A stretch of DNA of 11,747 bases from positions 1 through 11,747 of the forward strand of contig JAAOXW010000080.1 in the NCBI GenBank assembly GCA_018221005.1. Direction: 5' to 3'. The notes under the pieces are model-generated. The model had not been told where the DNA came from. It searched no databases and saw nothing but the letters and a program-made list of their open reading frames with translations. This DNA is from Candidatus Altarchaeota archaeon (GTDB taxonomy: Archaea > SpSt-1190). Shown here piece by piece: positions 6,437 through 11,747 of the stretch. A program made the position numbers and the translations under genes. The first letter of the stretch is position 1; every line of letters starts with the position of its first letter.

Positions 6437-7306
6437 TTACTTTCTTTTCTTCCTCTTAACCGTCGTTTTGCGTTTTCTAGTGGTTTTGCGTTTCTTAGCA
6501 ACTTTCTTCTTAGCTTTTCGCTTTACAGTCTTCTTTTTTGCCACCTTTTTTTTGGCCTTTTTCCTTTTGACTGCTTTGCGTTTCTTAACAACCTTCTTCT
6601 TAGCTACCTTTTTCTTGGCTTTTCGTTTCTTGACAGCTTTTTTCTTCTTTGTAACTTTGCGTTTCTTAGCCGCCTTTCTTTTCACTTTCTTCTTTGCTTT
6701 TTTCTTAACTGCTTTTCGTTTCTTAACAGCTTTCTTCTTGGTTGTCTTTTTCTTAGCTTTTCGCTTCACGGTTTTCTTCTTCACTGCTTTTTTCTTAACA
6801 CCAGTATTCCAGTCACTAGCTTTTAGTTTCCTGGCTTTCTGCAAGTAGTAAAGATATCTTCGAGCAGTCTGCACTGTAATTTTACAAGCTTTTGCAACTT
6901 GCTTAATTGTAGGTGCTTTCTTGGAACCCTTCACAAATTTGAGGACTTGTTCCTTCTTAGTCAAAGTTTTCACTTTTTTCTTTGCAGGTTTTCTTTTAAC
7001 CGCTTTCCTTTTAGTAACCTTTTTCTTGGCTACTTTTCTTTTAACCGTTTTGCGTTTTTTGACTACTTTCTTCTTAGTCACTTTGCGCTTCTTTGCAACT
7101 TTCTTAATTGCCTTCTTGGTTGCTTTCTTCTTGACTGTCTTCTTCTTTGCCTTCTTCTTTGCGCCGGCACCTCTCCTTGCTGGAGCCATGGCCATCACTG
7201 GTGAAGATTCGAAAGATGAATCATCTCCGAGGGTCCAATCATCGAGAGATTCTTCGGAGACTGCCTCTTCAGAAACACCCATCCACTTCGCTATTTTTCC
7301 GAACAT
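6437..7306 (-). CDS. Histone H1-like Lys-rich DNA-binding protein with winged-helix-like core
   Basis: Predicted 289 aa in four parts. Residues 1-35 are acidic (VSEEAVSEES, LDDWTLGDD). Residues 44-112 are a Lys-rich tail of short AKKK/VKKR/TVKR units. Residues 114-168 are a compact helix-turn-helix, winged-helix-like domain (KKEQVLKFV, then PTIKQVAKACKITVQTARRYL). Residues 170-289 are a second, longer Lys-rich tail, more than half Lys/Arg. This tail-core-tail layout is that of eukaryotic linker histone H1, though the core looks closer to bacterial/archaeal winged-helix regulators than to the H1 globular domain, and the tails have almost no Pro. The likely role is DNA compaction or bridging. 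Alternatives are a regulator with electrostatic tails or an RNA-binding protein. The start ATG has a box A 24-29 nt upstream and no ribosome binding site. A membrane-protein gene follows in the same operon. Confidence 0.82.
   Translation of the reverse strand: MFGKIAKWMGVSEEAVSEESLDDWTLGDDSSFESSPVMAMAPARRGAGAKKKAKKKTVKKKATKKAIKKVAKKRKVTKKKVVKKRKTVKRKVAKKKVTKRKAVKRKPAKKKVKTLTKKEQVLKFVKGSKKAPTIKQVAKACKITVQTARRYLYYLQKARKLKASDWNTGVKKKAVKKKTVKRKAKKKTTKKKAVKKRKAVKKKAKKKVKRKAAKKRKVTKKKKAVKKRKAKKKVAKKKVVKKRKAVKRKKAKKKVAKKKTVKRKAKKKVAKKRKTTRKRKTTVKRKKRK
6440..6799 (-). repeat. Low-complexity Lys-codon repeats, C-terminal tail
   Basis: This 360-bp tract consists of imperfect 12-18-bp units coding for (A/V/T)KKK, KKRKAVK and similar, read on the plus strand as repeated TTTCTTAGC and TTTTCGCTT words. 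The units are degenerate, so the tract has probably grown by slippage or unequal exchange and then drifted. It is coding sequence, not an independent element. Confidence 0.75.
6968..7159 (-). repeat. Low-complexity Lys-codon repeats, N-terminal tail
   Basis: This is the second tract of the same kind of units (TVKKKA, KKRKVTKKK, VAKKK), separated from the first by the non-repetitive winged-helix-like segment. Similar wording in both tails suggests a common origin. Confidence 0.7.
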
Positions 7307-7328
7307 AGTAAGTATGGTGAATAACTCA

Positions 7329-7337
7329 CATAAATGC
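7329..7337 (-). promoter_or_regulatory. Box A promoter of the H1-like gene
   Basis: On the minus strand this reads GCATTTATG, with ATTTAT lying 24-29 nt before ATG 7306. This is consistent with a leaderless transcript. It sits in the 68-bp gap after the CBS-protein gene, so the H1-like gene is probably a separate unit. Confidence 0.5.
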
Positions 7338-7374
7338 TTTTCAATTCACTATTTTTTTACAAAATTGCACTTTT

Positions 7375-8358
7375 TCACATTTTTGAGAGCTGTCGAGTAT
7401 CGACTTTTTTCTTTTTTTCACTCTTCACCTCTCGCAAGAGTCCATTTAGAATATGAGTGAATACACCCATTAAATCAGTGCCTTCTTTAAATCGAATAAA
7501 AGTTCTCCAGCGGGTAGATACTTTGAGTTTTACACTCCAAACTCCCCTTTTACGCAGATAAACACTGGTATGAATAATGGGGGCAATGTCTGCAATCTTC
7601 TTGGTTGTGTCGCGAATCATTTCCTTTACTTTGTCACGCGTGGACCCTGCAATTGCATCTAGTCCTGAATAATAAATGGGTGTAGAAAATTCCCTGTACA
7701 TTGCTGACATCTCGAGTAGTTCGTGAATATCAATTAAACCAACCGGTTCTCTGTGACTGTTTATGACAACAACAGGTCCATTAAGCACTTTGTCAACAAT
7801 TAGCTTTAGACGGGTGCCGCCCTTCACAAGTCTTGGTTTCCTGAGGATTGACCCGCTCACCCACATAGAAATTAGTTTCCCCTTTAGATTCACAACAGGT
7901 ACCGCTCGAATATCGTTCTTATCGGCAACATTTTTGGCGTTTGAAATTTTTCTTTCAGAGATTACGGGTGTGGGGCGCATTATGATGCGCGCTTCCCTCT
8001 TGGTATATTGTTTGGTGGATTTTATTGCACCAAGGACTGCATGATAAGTTATGTATTTTGGGTTTCTCCCACTCTTAATTGGAACTGCACCCACATCATA
8101 TTTCAACATGGATTGTGCTGCAATAAACACGGGGTCATCAGGACTTAAGGCGGGAACTTTGACAGCAACTTCACTAATTTTCGTATTTGGTTCTGCAAGT
8201 CGTGCGAGGTGTTCACTAACAACTGCACCAGTCTTTTCAATAACTACTGGTCTCTTGCTCTCCAAAAATTTGAGCACTGACTTAGTCGTTTCCTTAGCAC
8301 CCACTTTTATGGGTTCAACCCAAACATCTTCACACCTTACTGTAAGCATACTCATCAT
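7375..8358 (-). CDS. CBS-domain protein with C-terminal HPF/S30AE-like domain (putative ribosome hibernation factor)
   Basis: Predicted 327 aa. Residues 1-215 contain CBS-type repeats: a degenerate first unit (10-55), SEVAVKVPALSPDDPVFIAAQ with DVGAVPI (61-94), IMRPTPVISERKI with DIRAVPVV (126-156), and VVVINSHREPVGLIDIHELL (196-215). CBS pairs usually bind adenine nucleotides. Residues 226-312 read as beta (PIYYSGLD), alpha (STRDKVKEMIRDTTKKIADIA), beta (IIHTSVYLRK), beta (VWSVKLKVST), beta (RTFIRFKEG), alpha (LMGVFTHILNGLLREV), followed by a Lys tail. That is the strand-helix order of bacterial hibernation factor HPF/S30AE. I infer a nucleotide-sensing ribosome-silencing factor. The gene begins 20 bp after cdc48. 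ATGs at 8358, 8355 and 8349 lie 1, 4 and 10 nt after AGGAGG, so the true start may be one of the later two. The coding call is sure; the hibernation role is inferred from the predicted fold. Confidence 0.85.
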   Translation of the reverse strand: MMSMLTVRCEDVWVEPIKVGAKETTKSVLKFLESKRPVVIEKTGAVVSEHLARLAEPNTKISEVAVKVPALSPDDPVFIAAQSMLKYDVGAVPIKSGRNPKYITYHAVLGAIKSTKQYTKREARIIMRPTPVISERKISNAKNVADKNDIRAVPVVNLKGKLISMWVSGSILRKPRLVKGGTRLKLIVDKVLNGPVVVINSHREPVGLIDIHELLEMSAMYREFSTPIYYSGLDAIAGSTRDKVKEMIRDTTKKIADIAPIIHTSVYLRKRGVWSVKLKVSTRWRTFIRFKEGTDLMGVFTHILNGLLREVKSEKKKKVDTRQLSKM

Positions 8359-8359
8359 T

Positions 8360-8365
8360 CCTCCT
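8360..8365 (-). promoter_or_regulatory. Ribosome binding site of the CBS/HPF-like gene
   Basis: AGGAGG on the minus strand is the strongest ribosome binding site seen in the window. It is 1, 4 and 10 nt from three in-frame ATGs, so the ATG at 8355 or 8349 is more likely used than the outermost one. A TATATAT block at 8369-8375 lies just upstream. Confidence 0.65.
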
Positions 8366-8378
8366 ACGGATATATATT

Positions 8379-10715
8379 CTATTTCTTCAAATCCTCATAG
8401 AACTTTCGGTCCTTCTCAGAAAGGCTGGCTTTTATGTGAAGCAGTGCTTCCATGAAGTGTTGGTGTGAAACTGCCTTTTTGAAAAGTGTGGGCGACAAGT
8501 CCAAACTCGCCTTTCTAAGTTCTCTCTTACGGCTCTTATGCTTACTTAGGAAGTCTATTACTTGCGGATGGTCCTTGTATTTCTTAGCAAGTTCTTCAAT
8601 AGTGGTTATCCCTTTCACAACAAGTTCAACATCCTTCTTGAAAGTATTCAGTTGAATCATTGAATCTCGCATCACATCCATTACTGCTTCTCGAGAGATG
8701 GCAGCAATATCTGCACCAGAATACCCTTCAGTTTTCCTAGCAAGTTCATTAAAGTCCACACCCTTCAGCAAAGGCACTTTACTCGTGTGAACTTTGAAGA
8801 TTGCTAATCGCGCTTCCTTATTGGGCATAGGTACTACAATACTCTTGTCTAGACGTCCTGGCCTTGTCAGTGCAGAATCAATTAAATCGATACGATTAGT
8901 GGCCGCAAGTACAACTACACCCCTCAAGTTTTCAATACCATCAAGTTCGGTTAATATTTGGTTCATTACTTTGTCAGCGGCACCACTGCTAGCATCAGAG
9001 CCCCTCTTTGATGCCAGTGAATCAATTTCATCAAAGAAAATAATTGCAGGAGTAACTTGCCGAGCTTTCCTGAAAATTTTCCTTATGGCTTTCTCGCTTT
9101 CCCCCACCCACTTGCTAAAAATCTCTGGACCTTTCACTGCAATAAAATTGGCATTAGCTTCATTAGCAACTGCCTTTGCAAGCATAGTTTTTCCAGTGCC
9201 GGGAGGGCCATAGAGTAAGACTCCTTTTGGGGGCTCAATACCCATTTGTGAATAGCTTTCTGGATAATTTAGAGGCCATTCAATACTCTCTTTTAATTCC
9301 TCCTTCACTTCAACAAGCCCACCAACATCATCCCATTTAACGCGGGGAATCTCAATTATGACATCCCTCATGCCACTGGGTTCTATTTCATTGAGTGCAT
9401 TTCGGAAATCGTCCAGTGTAACAATTAGTTTCTCAAAGATTTCCATAGGTATTTCGTCTGGAACCTTGCCTGTCTCCTTTACCACCTCAGGAAGTACTCT
9501 ACGGAGTGCTTTCATTGCTGCTTCCTTAGTTAACATGGAAAGGTCTGCTCCAGTGAACCCCCGCGTAAATTCAACTAACTTACTTATTTCAACATCTTGG
9601 GATAATGGCATTCCTCTGGTGTGAATTTGGAGGATGTCAGTTCTTCCTTTCCTGTCAGGAACTCCAATTTCAATTTCACGATCAAACCTTCCTGGTCTTC
9701 GGAGTGCTGGGTCTATTGAGTCGGGAATGTTAGTTGCTGCAATCACAACAACTTGGCCTCTTCCTTTGAGTCCATCCATCATAGTCAATAACTGACTGAC
9801 CACACGCCGTTCTACTTCACCGCGGGTTTCTTCACGCTTAGTAGCAATAGCATCAATTTCATCTATGAAAATTATTGCGGGTGAATTTTTAGAGGCGTCC
9901 TCAAAAATCTCCCTCACTTGCCGCTCACTTTCTCCATAGTACTTACTCATAATTTCAGGACCATTAATGGTGATGAAGTATGCACCAGATTCACTGGCAA
10001 CCGCGCGAGCAAGTAGAGTTTTTCCTGTACCTGGCGGTCCATAGAGCAGGACTCCCTTTGGTGGGTCAATTCCAAGTTTCTGGAAAAGTTGCGGATGTCG
10101 AAGAGGAAGTTCAACCATCTCACGAATCTTCTTGATTTCTTCCCTAAGACCCCCAATATCTTCATATGAAATAGTGGGAATGTCTGCATCCCCTGGTTTC
10201 ATAGGCTTCTCACTCACCTTAAATTTGGTTTCTGCAGTAATGTATACTGCACCCTTGGGGCTGGTTTGTGCCACCACAAAGGGGATTTTTTGACCCATCA
10301 GGTCAATCAAAAGCAAATCACCTGTGAGTGCTGGTTTATTGAGTAAAATTTGTTTGAAGTATTGTTTGAGGTTACCACGAATTCTCACCTGATCAACTGG
10401 AGCAAGAGTCAAAGTTTGTGCTCGCTTAGCATCACACCTACTAACTTCAACATTGTCCTCCAAACCGACTCCTGCGTTTCGGCGGATGATGCTGTCCATT
10501 CGAATTAATTTCTTGCCCTCATCAGCCAGTCGACTCCGCCATGCAACGGCAGCAGTTCCCCGCTTACCTTTGATTTTGATTATGTCCCCTGTTGAGATGT
10601 TAAGTTCTTCCATAATTGAATTACTAATCCTTGCAATACTGCGTCCCACATCTGAATATTCTGCCTCAACGGCCTTCAGTTTAAAACTCTTAGAATTTGT
10701 GTCCTCTTTATTCAT
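8379..10715 (-). CDS. cdc48: Cdc48/VCP-type AAA+ ATPase (VAT-like unfoldase)
   Basis: This is a hexameric two-ring unfoldase that threads proteins for proteasomal or other degradation in the cytoplasm. At 778 aa it has the order typical of archaeal Cdc48/VAT: N-terminal double-psi barrel plus four-stranded barrel (about 10-170), D1 ring with Walker A GPPGTGKT (226-233), pore loop KYYGESE (258-264) and Walker B IIFIDEID (281-288), then D2 with Walker A (503-510), pore region KWVGESE and Walker B IIFFDEID (558-565). RPGRFD (340-345) and RPGRLD (618-623) carry the arginine fingers, so both rings look active. Odd: about 65 residues, many charged, separate the MRDSM helix of D2 (682-686) from the HFMEALLHI helix (753-761), longer than I expect for the family. 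ATG 10715 overlaps the hsp20 stop (ATGA), which indicates translational coupling. Confidence 0.97.
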   Translation of the reverse strand: MNKEDTNSKSFKLKAVEAEYSDVGRSIARISNSIMEELNISTGDIIKIKGKRGTAAVAWRSRLADEGKKLIRMDSIIRRNAGVGLEDNVEVSRCDAKRAQTLTLAPVDQVRIRGNLKQYFKQILLNKPALTGDLLLIDLMGQKIPFVVAQTSPKGAVYITAETKFKVSEKPMKPGDADIPTISYEDIGGLREEIKKIREMVELPLRHPQLFQKLGIDPPKGVLLYGPPGTGKTLLARAVASESGAYFITINGPEIMSKYYGESERQVREIFEDASKNSPAIIFIDEIDAIATKREETRGEVERRVVSQLLTMMDGLKGRGQVVVIAATNIPDSIDPALRRPGRFDREIEIGVPDRKGRTDILQIHTRGMPLSQDVEISKLVEFTRGFTGADLSMLTKEAAMKALRRVLPEVVKETGKVPDEIPMEIFEKLIVTLDDFRNALNEIEPSGMRDVIIEIPRVKWDDVGGLVEVKEELKESIEWPLNYPESYSQMGIEPPKGVLLYGPPGTGKTMLAKAVANEANANFIAVKGPEIFSKWVGESEKAIRKIFRKARQVTPAIIFFDEIDSLASKRGSDASSGAADKVMNQILTELDGIENLRGVVVLAATNRIDLIDSALTRPGRLDKSIVVPMPNKEARLAIFKVHTSKVPLLKGVDFNELARKTEGYSGADIAAISREAVMDVMRDSMIQLNTFKKDVELVVKGITTIEELAKKYKDHPQVIDFLSKHKSRKRELRKASLDLSPTLFKKAVSHQHFMEALLHIKASLSEKDRKFYEDLKK

Positions 10716-11152
10716 TTAATTGTCACCTTTTTGCTCTTGGTTTGTTTTAGTTTTTTTAGTTTAATTTCAAGGATACCGTTCTTGTATGATGCATTCACAC
10801 TGTCTGGGTCTACATCAGTTGGCAAGCTCATAAATTTCTTGAACTCTGTGGATGAAGTTCCACTCACTTCTCCAGAGTCAGTAAGCCGTTGTGTCTTGGC
10901 TGAAATTTCAATGCCGTTTGAAGAAACATCAAGACTAATGTCTTCCTTGGTTGCGCCTGGAATTTCAATAGTTACTATTACTTCGTCCTTAGTCTCATTT
11001 ATTTCAGTTATTGGTTCACGAACACCGGGGGTCTTATTTCTTTGCCTTCTTTGGGTTGGCCCAAAAACTTCAATACTACCTTTGCCAAAGAAATTCTCCA
11101 GCATTTTTTTCATAGTCTTTTCAAACTCGCTTATATCATCAAAGGGGTCCAT
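10712..11152 (-). CDS. hsp20: Hsp20-family small heat shock protein
   Basis: This is an ATP-independent holdase that binds unfolding proteins as an oligomer. From ATG 11152 it is 146 aa, within the family range. An N-terminal helical part (1-45) with MDPFDDISEFEKTMKKML precedes the alpha-crystallin domain (about 46-135), which ends in the family signature around SYKNGILEIKLKK (N125-G126). The C-terminal V-T-I (143-145) is the I/V-x-I/V motif that docks onto neighbouring subunits. An in-frame GTG lies at 11161 (149 aa). I favour the ATG because GGAAGTGA, close to the consensus GGAGGTGA, lies 5 nt before it and box A is about 40 nt upstream, leaving room for a short leader. It is the first gene of the hsp20-cdc48-CBS operon. 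Confidence 0.95.
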   Translation of the reverse strand: MDPFDDISEFEKTMKKMLENFFGKGSIEVFGPTQRRQRNKTPGVREPITEINETKDEVIVTIEIPGATKEDISLDVSSNGIEISAKTQRLTDSGEVSGTSSTEFKKFMSLPTDVDPDSVNASYKNGILEIKLKKLKQTKSKKVTIK

Positions 11153-11183
11153 TATAGTCACTTCCAGTTACTTAACGGTGTCT

Positions 11184-11199
11184 AAGTGTTTAAATACTT
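11184..11199 (-). promoter_or_regulatory. Box A with overlapping near-palindrome, hsp20 operon promoter
   Basis: The core TTTAAA (11189-11194) within minus-strand GTATTTAAAC is a good archaeal box A, placing transcription start near 11165-11168. The surrounding 16 bp, AAGTGTTTAAATACTT on the plus strand, match their own reverse complement at 14 of 16 positions. A dimeric regulator could bind here and block TBP, giving stress-controlled expression of the operon. That part is inference. Confidence 0.5.
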
Positions 11200-11251
11200 T
11201 GTTAGGCAAAGAATTAAAAAGCCTGTGAGTAGTGTACTGGAATTTTTTCGC

Positions 11252-11635
11252 TCAAAGTCTTCGGCTAAATTCTGCCATTGGATGTCCCTTGGCATGAAGA
11301 TGAAACTTCTTATACCAACCAAAGGGTGCTCGACTGCAGTTGAGGGCCTTAGTCAAGTGGTCTAAAACTTCAACAGCTTCCTTCGGACTTGATAAGTTTT
11401 CGCTGAGGTGTGCGTAGGGATAAATTATACATTCACTAGTGTGTTGCATTCCCATGACTTTCTTAATCTCTGAGACTGCGGCCTCAGCCTTGTCCAAATC
11501 CCCCGGTTCAACTGCAGTGAAAACCACAGTCAGGTTTTCCTTGGCAATGTTCTCGACGGGGTTCTCCTCTGCCAACTTGGTTTTTCGAGTGGTCCAGTAT
11601 TCAAAACTGTCGGCGTGAATTAGTAAAAGCTTCAT
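11252..11635 (-). CDS. Stand-alone archaeal ThrRS-type editing domain (D-aminoacyl-tRNA deacylase fold)
   Basis: In archaea this domain is normally the first ~140 residues of threonyl-tRNA synthetase and removes wrongly attached Ser from tRNA(Thr). Here it is complete at 127 aa, ending just after the KGHPMAEFSRRL motif where the full enzyme would continue. Family motifs are MKLLLIHADSFEY, YPYAHLS (H76), APFGWYK (Y108, K109, matching the Tyr-Lys pair of the archaeal active site) and KGHPxAE (H118, E122). The Cys before KGHP in many archaeal enzymes is Ala here. Reading past the stop in frame gives no synthetase sequence and the next gene starts within 110 bp, so this is not a simple truncation. 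Free-standing editing proteins are known in Crenarchaeota, working with a separate catalytic ThrRS. ATG 11635 has a box A at leaderless distance. Confidence 0.85.
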   Translation of the reverse strand: MKLLLIHADSFEYWTTRKTKLAEENPVENIAKENLTVVFTAVEPGDLDKAEAAVSEIKKVMGMQHTSECIIYPYAHLSENLSSPKEAVEVLDHLTKALNCSRAPFGWYKKFHLHAKGHPMAEFSRRL

Positions 11636-11653
11636 AGTTTTAGAAAGTAAGCA

Positions 11654-11663
11654 ATATTAAAAC
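11654..11663 (-). promoter_or_regulatory. Box A promoter of the editing-domain gene
   Basis: On the minus strand this reads GTTTTAATAT, centred about 24 nt upstream of ATG 11635, consistent with a leaderless mRNA. It lies in the 30-bp gap just after the upstream stop codon. Confidence 0.5.
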
Positions 11664-11665
11664 GA

Positions 11666-11747
11666 TTATGCACGAACGGTTATCTCTTTTGCAACCCCAC
11701 TATCCTTAATCTGATTAGCTACCTTTTCAAGGTCCCAGAGGGGGTAT
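11666..11747 (-). CDS. C-terminal end of an unidentified protein (partial)
   Basis: An open frame enters from the window edge and ends at TAA 11666-11668. The last 26 residues include YPLWDLEKVANQI and end in KEITVRA. The mix of an amphipathic helix and a terminal strand reads like real protein, and the stop lies 30 bp before the next gene on the same strand, as elsewhere here. There is too little to name a family. Confidence 0.55.
   Translation of the reverse strand, partial: YPLWDLEKVANQIKDSGVAKEITVRA

Noticed and set aside
6440..7159. CRISPR-like or tandem-repeat array
   Set aside because: The repeated words are degenerate Lys-codon units within one reading frame, with no constant repeat-spacer alternation.
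7307..7374. Small RNA or terminator hairpin between the CBS-protein and H1-like genes
   Set aside because: The 68-bp gap is AT-rich with A and T runs and holds the H1-like box A, but I see no stable inverted repeat or RNA-gene motif in it.
6401..7460. Long plus-strand open frames rich in Phe and Leu opposite the H1-like gene
   Set aside because: They are the mirror of Lys codons (AAA/AAG read as TTT/CTT) in the tail repeats. They overlap one another, have no box A or ribosome site, and would be composition artefacts.
7763..10719. Plus-strand open frames opposite cdc48 and the CBS-protein gene (for example 8794-9213, 9358-9624)
   Set aside because: The minus strand carries strongly conserved families across the whole stretch, and the plus-strand frames show Ser/Ile-rich shadow composition without recognisable motifs or start signals.
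11162..11251. Frameshifted or read-through ThrRS catalytic domain after the editing domain
   Set aside because: Reading on past the TGA in the same frame yields about 22 residues without synthetase motifs before hsp20 begins; there is no room for a catalytic domain.

Overview
The window looks archaeal. It encodes archaeal/eukaryotic-type proteins (diphthine synthase, Nob1, archaeal-type uS15, eS1, a two-ring Cdc48, the archaeal ThrRS editing domain). TATA-like box A elements sit about 25 nt upstream of several start codons, as expected for leaderless archaeal mRNAs, while genes inside operons carry GGAGG/GGTGA-type ribosome binding sites. GTG and TTG starts are common and genes are packed tightly, often overlapping by 4 bp. 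The small lineage-specific secreted proteins would fit a DPANN-type or other deep, poorly characterised archaeal lineage, but the sequence does not fix the taxonomy. No stretch above 300 bp lacks a gene, and I saw no tRNA, rRNA, CRISPR array or insertion sequence.

Positions 1-3989, plus strand: the end of an unrecognised Cys-rich protein, then a compact array of six small genes. Each of the six has one N-terminal hydrophobic helix, and five begin Met-Lys/Arg-Gly, like archaeal class III (prepilin-type) signal sequences. This is probably a set of pilin-like or pseudopilin-like surface proteins made from one promoter at about 730-737.

Positions 3976-6210: a translation block. Diphthine synthase (minus) converges on the pilin-like array with a 14-bp overlap and diverges from nob1 (16S rRNA 3'-end maturation nuclease). 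An operon for ribosomal proteins uS15 and eS1 follows.

Positions 6236-7306, minus strand: a histone H1-like protein with a winged-helix-like core between two very Lys-rich tails, followed 12 bp later by a tiny two-helix membrane protein.

Positions 7375-11161, minus strand: an operon of Hsp20, Cdc48 and a protein joining CBS domains to a C-terminal domain whose predicted order of strands and helices matches the ribosome hibernation factor (HPF/S30AE) fold. Hsp20 would hold unfolded proteins and Cdc48 would unfold them. The third protein, if the fold is right, would park ribosomes in response to a nucleotide sensed by its CBS domains. I consider this operon the most interesting system in the window.

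Positions 11252-11747, minus strand: a free-standing ThrRS editing domain with no catalytic part attached, and the last codons of an unidentified gene.
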